Origin: Sinorhizobium saheli
GTDB lineage: Bacteria > Pseudomonadota > Alphaproteobacteria > Rhizobiales > Rhizobiaceae
NCBI RefSeq assembly: GCF_001651875.1
Contig: NZ_LNQB01000049.1
Location: 1-40,761, forward strand
DNA length: 40,761 nt
Reading direction: 5' to 3'
The number at the start of each line of letters is the position of its first letter. Position 1 is the first letter of the stretch. The position numbers and the translations under genes were made by a program. Below the pieces are notes generated by a model, which was not told the origin of the DNA, made no database searches, and was given only the letters and a program-made list of their open reading frames with translations. Positions 8,809-16,081 of the stretch are shown here, one piece after another.

Positions 8809-9759
8809 TTACAAGTCGAGTTTCAGAACGCCCGTCGCGCGTGATACGCACGGGATAAACCGACGGTCACGCGCGTCGTTCGAAAGCACAGCATCGCGAT
8901 GGATTGGCTGTCCTTCCAAATACCCGCACTCGCAGGTTCCGCAGACGCCGTTCTCGCAGGACGCCATCAGCAACACGCCGGCGGCGCGAATGGCCGATAG
9001 CGCTGACTCGTCTGCAGGTACCGGAACAACCGTCCCGTTACGAAGCACAATCGTAAACGGTTCGGGTGGAGCATCATCCCCGGCCGGCGGCTGAAAGGCT
9101 TCGAAATTGACGGTGCCATCCGGCCAGTGTCCTGAAGCCTGGCCAACGGCTGCCATGAAGCCGGGAGGCCCGCAATAATAGAGCTGCGCACCACGGGGTC
9201 GCGCCAGCAGCAGGCTATCAATGTCCTGCCGAGTTTCTACTTGATCGTCGAAGTGGAGCCTCAGGCTTTCGGAGCCGATAATCTTCTCCAAAGTTCCCAG
9301 CAACGGTGCCAGGCTTCGGCTCCGCGAAAAATAATGGAGCTCGAAAGTCTTGCTCTGCCGACAGAGAGCCCGCGCCATTGCTAGGATAGGTGTGATCCCG
9401 ATACCTCCCGCCAGCAAAAGGACCGGCCCGTCACACTCCCTGAGCGGAAAATGATTGCGCGGGGCGGATACGGACAGCTCGACGCCTGGCGCAATAGTAT
9501 CGTGGATCCATGCCGAGCCGCCCCGGCCACCGGTTTCGCGCTTCACCGCTATCGTGTATCGGCTGAGATCTTCAGGGTCACCGCAGAGCGAGTATTGGCG
9601 TACCTTCCCGTCGGGGAGGTGGACGTCGACATGCGATCCCGGTTCAAAGCGCGGCAGAAGAGGCTTGCGTGGGTGCCTCAACTCGATCACGCGGACGTCG
9701 CCCGGCTCGTCGTGGACGCCGGCAACAATCAGTTTCATGATGATACGTGGAGATCCCAT
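8809..9759 (-). CDS. PDR/VanB-type ferredoxin oxidoreductase (FMN, NAD(P)H, 2Fe-2S)
   Basis: This 316-residue electron-transfer protein has the classic order: a flavin-binding barrel with RQYSLCGDP (54-62), an NAD(P)H domain with LLAGGIGITP (115-124), and a C-terminal plant-type 2Fe-2S domain with Cys268, Cys273, Cys276 and Cys304 (C-x4-C-x2-C-xn-C). Such proteins pass electrons from NAD(P)H to a partner oxygenase or molybdoenzyme. No Rieske oxygenase is nearby. The direct partner in the gene order is the MOSC protein, whose stop lies 6 bases upstream. An alternative start is Met8 (9738); neither has a strong ribosome site, which fits translational coupling. Confidence 0.93.
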   Translation of the reverse strand: MGSPRIIMKLIVAGVHDEPGDVRVIELRHPRKPLLPRFEPGSHVDVHLPDGKVRQYSLCGDPEDLSRYTIAVKRETGGRGGSAWIHDTIAPGVELSVSAPRNHFPLRECDGPVLLLAGGIGITPILAMARALCRQSKTFELHYFSRSRSLAPLLGTLEKIIGSESLRLHFDDQVETRQDIDSLLLARPRGAQLYYCGPPGFMAAVGQASGHWPDGTVNFEAFQPPAGDDAPPEPFTIVLRNGTVVPVPADESALSAIRAAGVLLMASCENGVCGTCECGYLEGQPIHRDAVLSNDARDRRFIPCVSRATGVLKLDL

Positions 9760-9765
9760 GTCGCG

Positions 9766-10257
9766 TCACTCGTCCATTGGCAGGATCGGGTCCCCAGGGC
9801 GGATGGTACCACCGACCTCGATCGAACAGTTGAGGCCGGAGCGATTCAGCAGCCCTTCGTAGAGGCCCGGCATGCCGAGCAGCTCCTCGATGTATTTGCA
9901 GGGAAAGTTCATCCGCGCCGCCCGCAAAACCGTTTCGCCGACCCGGAAGCGCTTGCCGACGAGATGATTGAGCGGAATGCCGCGGGTCGTCAGGTTGCGC
10001 CTGTGATCTTCGGGTTTAAGCGTGCCCTGGAAACCAGGAATCTTGGGCTCTCCCTTGGCAATCGCCTCGAGAACCTCGACCTCTATCAGCGTGACTTCAC
10101 GGACGTCAGGCTTAGGGGAATACGTCCCAGTCCCGAGATAATAGCGGTCGCCCGCAATGCCGCGGCCAGCGATGAGTTGCGCCTCGGCGAGTTCTTCCAT
10201 TTCGTAGGAAGCGGCCGGCGCAATGTGAATGTGGAGCAGACTCCCCTGCCAAGTCAT
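9766..10257 (-). CDS. MOSC-domain protein (YiiM/mARC-like molybdenum cofactor protein)
   Basis: The protein has 163 residues and consists of a single MOSC domain: GRGIAGDRY at 31-39, DHRRNLTTRG at 84-93, and the conserved cysteine Cys120 in NFPCKYIEE, the likely sulfur/molybdenum ligand. MOSC proteins such as YiiM, YcbX and mitochondrial mARC reduce N-hydroxylated compounds when supplied with electrons by a reductase. The adjacent 2Fe-2S reductase gene (6-base gap) is a natural partner. The start at 10257 has GGGAG about 8 bases upstream. It is the first gene of a minus-strand set with the reductase and the E1-like gene, preceded by a MocR-type operator. The substrate is unknown; hydroxyguanidine from the nearby canavanine locus is an attractive but untested guess. 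Confidence 0.85.
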   Translation of the reverse strand: MTWQGSLLHIHIAPAASYEMEELAEAQLIAGRGIAGDRYYLGTGTYSPKPDVREVTLIEVEVLEAIAKGEPKIPGFQGTLKPEDHRRNLTTRGIPLNHLVGKRFRVGETVLRAARMNFPCKYIEELLGMPGLYEGLLNRSGLNCSIEVGGTIRPGDPILPMDE

Positions 10258-10381
10258 GTATCGGCTCCCGCAATGCCTTGCCTTTTATCGACATGGATCT
10301 CCGCGCCGGTGGCCTGCTGCTCTCATCATGGGATCATCCCATGTCTCACCAGTCCCGGCTGACGGGGAAATCTGCCGTGAA

Positions 10382-10429
10382 ACTGGCTTCGTCAACAGTG
10401 CCAGTTTACCAGCATGTTCCTAGTCCAGT
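10382..10429 (-). promoter_or_regulatory. Three-element MocR-type operator upstream of the MOSC operon
   Basis: Read on the minus strand this is ACTGG (10429-10425), 19 bases, ACTGG (10405-10401), 14 bases, CCAGT (10386-10382). The inner pair extends to an AAACTGGC/GCCAGTTT dyad. The same elements in the same order and spacing occur at 11974-12021 before the gamma-lyase gene. Two direct repeats plus one inverted copy is the usual layout for MocR/PdxR/GabR regulators. The MOSC start lies 124 bases downstream. This is seen in the sequence; the link to the MocR protein is inferred. Confidence 0.72.
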
Positions 10430-10495
10430 TCGGCGAAGGTTAAAGGCTTGCCACGAGAGGATGCAATAAAATGCTCGGCGCGCTGGGTCTTGCTG

Positions 10496-11983
10496 TCAGC
10501 CCGCCCCCTTCACTGCATCGACGGCCGAGGCGACAAGTTGAATGCCCTTCTCGATCTGCCTCGGTGTCAACGCGGAATAGCCTATCACCAATCCCAGCCG
10601 CTCTCGTGGCGCCTCACTTGCCTCTGGTGCAGAATCGTAGAGCAATGAAATACCGTAGAGGCCGACGCCGCGTTGGCGAGCGGCATCCATCAGGGCGATC
10701 TCAGCTGATCTCGGCAGCTCATTGAACCAGACGACGACATGCAATCCGGCATCCGCACCCTCGACCGTGACGCGGTCGCCGAATGCAGTCTCAAGAGCGC
10801 TCAATAATGTCTCACGGCGCTCCCTATTCAGTCGTCTGACGCGACGCACATGGCTCTCATAGGTGCCACTTTCGATCAGAGAGGCGAGCGCTTCCTGCTC
10901 GGTCATAGGTGTATGGCGGTCGGTCAATTGCTTGGCGGTTGCGAACACCTCCTGCAATTGCTTTGGCACCACGAGGTAGCCAATGCGCATCATCGGCGAC
11001 AGTGTCTTTGAAACGGTGCCCAGATAAATGACGTTGCGCCCGTCCGCCAAGCTCTGGAGGGGCGGAACGGGGCTGATGTCGTACCGGTACTCGCTGTCGT
11101 AGTCGTCCTCAACCACATAGGCGTCTCGATCCCGAGCCCAAGCGAGAAGCTGGTGGCGACGGCTGATCGGCATGACACCGCCCAAGGGAAACTGATGGGA
11201 TGGTGTTACATAGGCCATCCGGGCGTCGATTCCTGATAAGTCCGGGGTCTTCAAGCCGCCCGCGTCCACGTCCACTGCCACGGCGGAAGCCCCGGTGCTT
11301 GAGAAGATCTGGCGAGCCATCCGGTAGCCGGGATTCTCCATCACAAATGCGCTGTTCGGGTCGAGGAGGATCCGCGCGCAGAGATCCAGCCCTTGTTGGG
11401 AACCATTGACGACGATGATTTGCTCGAGGTCGCATTGTAACGTCCGCGCCCGCCAGAGATAACCTTGAAGGGCTTGCCTCAGGCGTCGGGATCCTCGCGG
11501 GTCCTCATAGGCAAGCCGACCTCGCCGTTGCGTAAGGACCGAATTGACGGCCCGCTTCCATGCCAGTGCAGGAAAGTCAGACGGGGCAAGATCTCCGTAC
11601 CTAAAATCAACCGCCAGGTTGGTTGGCAGATAGTCGAGCCACGGCGAAAGCGCACGAAGTCTTTCGCCGTAAGCAGAAAGCGGCCCGAACGCCTCCTGTG
11701 TAGCGTCGGACTCTTTCGGCCGCTGTCTCAGCTCCAGCGCTGTCACACGCGGGCGGGCGCCTTGGCGCAGCTCTACAAAGCCTTCAGCGGCAAGCTGTTC
11801 ATAGGCAACAGTAACTGTTGTCCGCGACACATGCAGTTCATTGGCCAGGCTGCGTGAGGATGGCAGTTGACTTCCCGCTTCATAGACACGGCTAAGGATC
11901 TGACTCTTGAGCGCCTCGTAAATCCTGCGTGCGCCCATCCTCGGGGCGTGTACTGCCGCCGCTTGGTTTTCCGACTGGACCAT
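10496..11983 (-). CDS. MocR-family transcriptional regulator (GntR winged helix + aminotransferase-like domain)
   Basis: The protein has 495 residues. A GntR winged helix (about 17-80, with SRSLANELHVSRTTVTVAYE) is followed by a fold-type I aminotransferase-like domain. The PLP lysine is Lys326 in GTVSKTLSP, and Asp/Tyr PLP contacts appear in VEDDYDSEYR. Family members (PdxR, GabR, TauR) sense PLP or an amino acid/amine aldimine and bind direct plus inverted repeats. The gene lies between the MOSC-reductase-E1 set (same strand, downstream) and the divergent gamma-lyase gene, and both arms have matching operators. It probably couples an amino acid signal to both. The start is ATG 11983; the first operator half-site falls just inside its coding region, so autoregulation is likely. 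Confidence 0.93.
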   Translation of the reverse strand: MVQSENQAAAVHAPRMGARRIYEALKSQILSRVYEAGSQLPSSRSLANELHVSRTTVTVAYEQLAAEGFVELRQGARPRVTALELRQRPKESDATQEAFGPLSAYGERLRALSPWLDYLPTNLAVDFRYGDLAPSDFPALAWKRAVNSVLTQRRGRLAYEDPRGSRRLRQALQGYLWRARTLQCDLEQIIVVNGSQQGLDLCARILLDPNSAFVMENPGYRMARQIFSSTGASAVAVDVDAGGLKTPDLSGIDARMAYVTPSHQFPLGGVMPISRRHQLLAWARDRDAYVVEDDYDSEYRYDISPVPPLQSLADGRNVIYLGTVSKTLSPMMRIGYLVVPKQLQEVFATAKQLTDRHTPMTEQEALASLIESGTYESHVRRVRRLNRERRETLLSALETAFGDRVTVEGADAGLHVVVWFNELPRSAEIALMDAARQRGVGLYGISLLYDSAPEASEAPRERLGLVIGYSALTPRQIEKGIQLVASAVDAVKGAG

Positions 11984-12021
11984 ATTCTTTCTGCCAAACT
12001 GGATGTTTCATGCCGGCCAGT
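11974..12021 (+). promoter_or_regulatory. Three-element MocR-type operator upstream of the gamma-lyase gene
   Basis: ACTGG (11974-11978), 19 bases, ACTGG (11998-12002, in AAACTGG), 14 bases, CCAGT (12017-12021). An extra CCAGT follows at 12028-12032. Order, orientation toward the gene and both spacers are identical to the copy at 10382-10429. The gamma-lyase ATG is 43 bases downstream of the last core element. The first element overlaps the first codons of the MocR gene. Confidence 0.75.
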
Positions 12022-12064
12022 ATGATGCCAGTCTGGGCCAAAGCAAAGAGGATACGATCGAGCT

Positions 12065-13300
12065 ATGACAGGCGGCGGCGAGCATGACAAATGTCAGAAA
12101 CAATCCGGCCACTCTCATGCGGCAAGCTTCGGCTTCGACACGCGCGCCATTCATCATGCGTTCAGCCCCGTGGACTTCAAACGGGCAGTCCAGCCGCCAG
12201 TCTTCCTGACCTCGACCTACGGCTTCGAGAGCGTCGAGGCCAATGACGCCGCGGCAGCGCTCGGCGGCAGACTTTACGCGCGGGAATACAACCCGACCAC
12301 AGAGATCCTCGAGCAGAGGCTTGCGAATCTGGAAGGGGCGGAGGCGGGCCTTGTCGTATCGACCGGAATGGCCGCCTTCGGCACTCTCATCCTCTCCTTG
12401 CTGTCGCAGGGCGACGAGCTCGTCGTTCACAAAACGCTTTATTCGAATACCGTGGCAATGGTGGAGCAGGGGCTGCCGCGTTTCGGCATCAAGGTCGTTC
12501 CCGTCGACCTCTCTGATCCGTCGAACCTCGACACGGCGATCACGGAAAAGACCAAGCTCGTCTATTTCGAGACGCCCGTGAACCCGCTCAGCAGCATTCT
12601 CGACATTTCGGCAATCTCAGAGCGTGCACACGCGCGTGGGGTGAAAGTCGCGGTGGACAGTACCTTTGCTTCTCCCGCGCTCCAGCGGCCGATCGAGCAT
12701 GGCGCCGATATCGTGCTTCACTCTCTTACGAAATACATCAACGGCCATGGCGACACGTTGGGTGGGGCGTTACTCGGCGACGCCGAAACGCTCCACCGCC
12801 TGCACGAAACGGGTTTGCGTTATATTACCGGTGCAACCTTGGCGCCGCACTCGGCCTTCCTGATCATGCGCGGTCTGAAAACACTCTCGCTTCGAATGGA
12901 TCGGCACAGCGCCTCGGCTCTGGCGATCGCTCGAATGCTCGAAGCGCATCCCGCCGTGTCCTGGGTGAGCTATCCCTTCCTCGAATCGCATCCCGGTCAG
13001 GCTATCGCGCGCAAGCAAATGACACAGGGATCGGGCATGCTGGCCTTCGGACTTCACGCCGGTTTTGCCGGCGCAAGAAATATGCTCGATCACTTGCAAC
13101 TGATGACACGCGCGGTGAGCCTCGGCGATACCGACACCCTGATCTATCATCCGGCCAGCATTACGAGGGCGCGGCAATCGATCCGAAAAGACGCTCACAT
13201 GATCTCGGGCGTTGGTGACGACCTTATCCGCCTTTCTGTCGGCCTTGAGGACGTGGATGATCTGATTGGCGACCTGCAGCAGGCGCTCGCGACCTTGTGA
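12065..13300 (+). CDS. Cys/Met-metabolism PLP enzyme, gamma-lyase-like (not a canonical methionine gamma-lyase)
   Basis: This 411-residue fold-type I PLP enzyme has YAR (71-73, phosphate contact of the neighbouring subunit), Tyr126, PLP-binding Asp198, Schiff-base Lys223 in SLTKYINGHGD, and C-terminal RLSVGLED for the substrate carboxylate. Its closest recognised pattern is methionine gamma-lyase. However, the three residues that mark that enzyme in P. putida (Cys116, Lys240, Asp241) are Asn128, Arg252 and Tyr253 here. Another gamma-substituted homoserine-type amino acid is therefore the likely substrate. The gene is divergent from the MocR regulator and followed by the NAL-family aldolase (55-base gap) and permease genes. 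An MdeA-like role feeding 2-oxobutyrate to the E1-like enzyme at 6400 is one possibility. It is closely related to the protein encoded at 29210-30412. Confidence 0.9.
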   Translation: MTGGGEHDKCQKQSGHSHAASFGFDTRAIHHAFSPVDFKRAVQPPVFLTSTYGFESVEANDAAAALGGRLYAREYNPTTEILEQRLANLEGAEAGLVVSTGMAAFGTLILSLLSQGDELVVHKTLYSNTVAMVEQGLPRFGIKVVPVDLSDPSNLDTAITEKTKLVYFETPVNPLSSILDISAISERAHARGVKVAVDSTFASPALQRPIEHGADIVLHSLTKYINGHGDTLGGALLGDAETLHRLHETGLRYITGATLAPHSAFLIMRGLKTLSLRMDRHSASALAIARMLEAHPAVSWVSYPFLESHPGQAIARKQMTQGSGMLAFGLHAGFAGARNMLDHLQLMTRAVSLGDTDTLIYHPASITRARQSIRKDAHMISGVGDDLIRLSVGLEDVDDLIGDLQQALATL

Positions 13301-13355
13301 CACCCGCATTGACGATTGCGAACATAGAAGCACAGAACCGGACCGGGAGTATCGA

Positions 13356-14252
13356 ATGGCTTTCCTGAGCGGGCTCTCCGCATTTCCCATCACGCCGATT
13401 GACCTAGACGGTCGCGTCGACACTGCCGCTCTCAAGAGGCTTGTGGCTCGGCTTTGCATCGCAGGTGTCGACTCCATCGGCCTTCTCGGCAGCACCGGAA
13501 CCTACATGTATCTGTCCCGCGAAGAGCGGCGACGCGCCTTGGATGCGACCATCGAGGAAGCCAACGGCGTACCGGTCGTGGCAGGCGTCGGCGCCTTACG
13601 GACCGACGAGGCGGTCAGACTGGCGCAGGACGCCAAGGCCGCAGGCGCGGCCGCAGGTCTTCTTGCCGCCGTTTCGTATGCGCCGCTGACGGAGGATGAA
13701 GTCTTCGAGCATTTCTCCACCGTCGCTCGAAAGAGCGGCCTCCCCATCGTGATCTATGATAATCCGGGGACCACCCATTTTCGCTTCACGGCTGTTCTGG
13801 TGGAACGTTTGGCTCAGGTCCCCGGCATCGTGGCAATCAAGAATCCGACGGAAAAAGCCGAGGAGATTGCGAGCCACCTGGGGCAGCAGAGATCCGCGAC
13901 ACCCAAGGGTTTCTCGATCGGCTATAGCGGCGACTGGAATGCTGCCCAAGCCATGATCTGTGGGGCCGATACCTGGTACAGCGTGCTCGCCGGCATCCTT
14001 CCGGACGTTTGCCTGCGCATCGTGAGAGCAGCTCAGAACGGCGATGCTGAAGAGGCACTCCGGATTGATGCAAGTCTTGCCCCTATCTGGGAGCTCTTCA
14101 AGCGGTTCTCCAGCTTGCGAACCGTTTATACGATGGCCGATCTGCTTGGCGTCTGCCGGGCCGAGCCGCCTCGTCCCATCCTCCCACTACCGCCGTTTGC
14201 AAAAGAGCAGGTGGCACACTGCCTGACCTTGCTCGAGCAGGATCTCGCCTGA
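13356..14252 (+). CDS. DapA/N-acetylneuraminate lyase-family aldolase, non-canonical
   Basis: The protein has 298 residues from ATG 13356 (GGGAG ribosome site); an upstream extension overlaps the gamma-lyase end. The TIM barrel carries GSTGTY at 45-50, the catalytic Tyr134 in YDNPGTT, and the Schiff-base Lys162 in AIKNPTE. The Arg that follows the Pro-Gly in true DapA (PGR, binding aspartate semialdehyde) is absent: the sequence is PGTTH. It is therefore a pyruvate- or 2-oxoacid-dependent lyase/aldolase of another specificity. The true DapA of this window is at 18301. It is probably co-transcribed with the gamma-lyase and the permease gene. The substrate is unknown. Confidence 0.88.
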   Translation: MAFLSGLSAFPITPIDLDGRVDTAALKRLVARLCIAGVDSIGLLGSTGTYMYLSREERRRALDATIEEANGVPVVAGVGALRTDEAVRLAQDAKAAGAAAGLLAAVSYAPLTEDEVFEHFSTVARKSGLPIVIYDNPGTTHFRFTAVLVERLAQVPGIVAIKNPTEKAEEIASHLGQQRSATPKGFSIGYSGDWNAAQAMICGADTWYSVLAGILPDVCLRIVRAAQNGDAEEALRIDASLAPIWELFKRFSSLRTVYTMADLLGVCRAEPPRPILPLPPFAKEQVAHCLTLLEQDLA

Positions 14253-14270
14253 CCCCTGGCAAGGTCAGGC
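14247..14270 (+). terminator. Hairpin between aldolase and permease genes
   Basis: GCCTGACC (14247-14254) pairs perfectly with GGTCAGGC (14263-14270) around an 8-base loop. The stem contains the aldolase stop codon. There is no T-run, and the permease ribosome site GGAGGA follows at 14277. It is more likely an mRNA-processing or attenuating hairpin than a full terminator. Confidence 0.5.
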
Positions 14271-14293
14271 GCCGCCGGAGGATCGCGACGGAA

Positions 14294-15847
14294 TTGCTTT
14301 ACATCGTCTGGGCATTGCCCGCGCTCATCGTCATCGGCCTTCTGGCAAGCGGTCGGGCTTCCACGCTCGTTGCCGCGGGCATCGGATTGCTGGTGGCAAT
14401 GGTTGTCGCGCTCGGCGCGGCGCCCGGCGGATTCCAGTTGCGCGACGGCGCCAGCGCACTCTTTCGCGGCGCATGGATCGGCTGGATCGTCGTGCCATAT
14501 ATACTGGGCGGGCTGTTATTCTGGCAGATGGCTGTTCGGCCCGGGGATGCAGCGATACCGGTCGAGAGCCTCAGGCGGAACAGGCAGTCCAGGCGGCGTC
14601 TGCTATTTGCTGCGTGCTTCCTGATCGGCCCGTTTTCTGAATCCGCGACCGGCTTCGGCGTCGGAATTGTCGGGACGATGCTACTGTTGCGCAGGCTGGA
14701 CTTGCAACCGGTTTATCTGATGGCCTTCAGCCTGCTGAGCCAGACGATGATCCTGTGGGGCGGCATGGGCAACGGTGCAATTGTCGCTGGCGCCTTCTCG
14801 CGAAGCGATCCGACCATGCTCGCTGTCAATGCCAGCTTCTTTCAAGTCGCCCTGAATGCGCTCTGGTTGCCGCTCTACTGGAGAATGGCTGAAAAAGCTG
14901 GTATCGGGGCTTCATGCCGCGAGTGCCTCAGCGAGGTCGTCTGGCTCGGCGGAAGCCTCCTTCTCCTGATTGCCGCAACGCGAGCTCTGGGGCCCGAGGT
15001 TGCGATGCTCTGCGCCTATGGACCGGTCATTGTGCTGCGTTATATTGTCGACGAGCGCCCCGATGCGGGCCAACTCCTTGACGCCGTAAGGAGAATGGCG
15101 CCATTCGCGCTCCTCATCGCATTGCTCATGGCGACCCGGCTGATCTTGCCCGTGCGCGAACTCTTGCTGCAAACTGGGCGGCTGGAGCCGTTCGTCGGAG
15201 CCCCGGCCTGGTCGCCGCTGTTTCATGCGGGCACGTGGTTGGCTTTTGGCGCTGTCATCTGCGCATTCCTCTATGGTCATGTTTCCAGCTTGGGATCGCA
15301 AGTCCTCACAGCCTGGAGGACCGGGCGGCTCGCAATTCTTGCCATCATCATCTTCTCGATGATGGCAGAGCTGCTATCCAGCTCCGGGATCGCTGCAGCA
15401 TTGGGGGAGGGGATCAATTCCGCAGCCGGCGGAGGCGCATTGACATGTCTTGCTCTTGTCTCGGCAGCGTTTGGAGCACTTGCAAACAGTGGTAACGCCG
15501 CAAACGGCCTGTTCATGAGCTCGCAGGTCAGTCTTGCGAAGGAAGCGGGCCTCAATGTCGCGGCCGTGATTGCCTTGCAACACACCGCCGCTCTGGCGCT
15601 CAACTGTACCTCAGGGTCTGATCACGCCTTTCGAACGACGGAAGAGAGCGCGAATGCCGTAAGCGTGTCGCGTACCCCGGGGAGTTCGGATATTTGCTGC
15701 CAGATCTGGCGAATACGATCGGCTTGCGAAGACTCGACCCTCACCACCAGGTCGAAATCGCCGGTCATGACGTCACAGGCGACAACCTCCGGGATTTTGC
15801 GTAGGACGTTGATGACGTCACCGCCTCTCATGCGGTCATGGCGATAG
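14294..15847 (+). pseudogene. L-lactate permease-family transporter with truncated or replaced C-terminus
   Basis: A TTG start at 14294 has GGAGGA at 14277-14282. Some 440 residues with about a dozen hydrophobic segments match the LctP family (SESATGFGVGIVGTM, then a Gly/Asn-rich re-entrant region ALANSGNAANGLFMSSQ). Recognisable sequence ends with QHTAALALNCTS near 15615. The remaining 76 codons run antisense through the last half of the Lrp gene, carry no membrane character and look like read-through. Family members continue for another membrane segment. The gene was probably cut by a rearrangement that placed the Lrp gene end-to-end against it, and it may be non-functional. It is preceded by the gamma-lyase and aldolase genes, whose product or substrate it presumably carried. 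Confidence 0.72.
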
Positions 15848-16068
15848 ACGAACATAAGTGCGGTGGTCACCTGCCGGTCGTTTCCGCCCTCACCGGTGAC
15901 AATCGTGTAGCCTTTGATGAAGCCTTCTCGTTCGAGCCGTTCGATGCGCACCCGCACGGCGTTTCGGGACAGGTTCACCTTTGCCGACAATTCCGCGTGC
16001 GGAATGCGGGCGTTGTTTTTGAGTTCGGCAAGTACCAGCTCATCTATTCGGTCCAGAAGATATTTCAT
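15622..16068 (-). CDS. Lrp/AsnC-family transcriptional regulator
   Basis: The protein has 148 residues from ATG 16068 (AGAGGCGG upstream); a longer frame from 16131 would overlap the preceding gene. The N-terminal helix-turn-helix (LDRIDELVLAELKNNARIP, then LSAKVNLSRNAVRVRIERLE) is followed by the RAM ligand domain (about 65-145). The first residues match the usual AsnC/Lrp start. It lies 13 bases after the homoserine kinase-like gene and looks like the last gene of the hom-ald-dapA-aspA set, so it may sense an amino acid of that pathway. Lrp-type regulators also accompany methionine gamma-lyase genes in pseudomonads. Its 3' end overlaps the extended permease frame on the other strand. Confidence 0.92.
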   Translation of the reverse strand: MKYLLDRIDELVLAELKNNARIPHAELSAKVNLSRNAVRVRIERLEREGFIKGYTIVTGEGGNDRQVTTALMFVYRHDRMRGGDVINVLRKIPEVVACDVMTGDFDLVVRVESSQADRIRQIWQQISELPGVRDTLTAFALSSVVRKA

Positions 16069-16081
16069 CCCGTTGCCGCCT

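Noticed and set aside
15618..15847. C-terminal 76 codons of the permease frame as a real domain
   Set aside because: They are antisense to the well-supported Lrp gene, polar, and unlike any transporter C-terminus.
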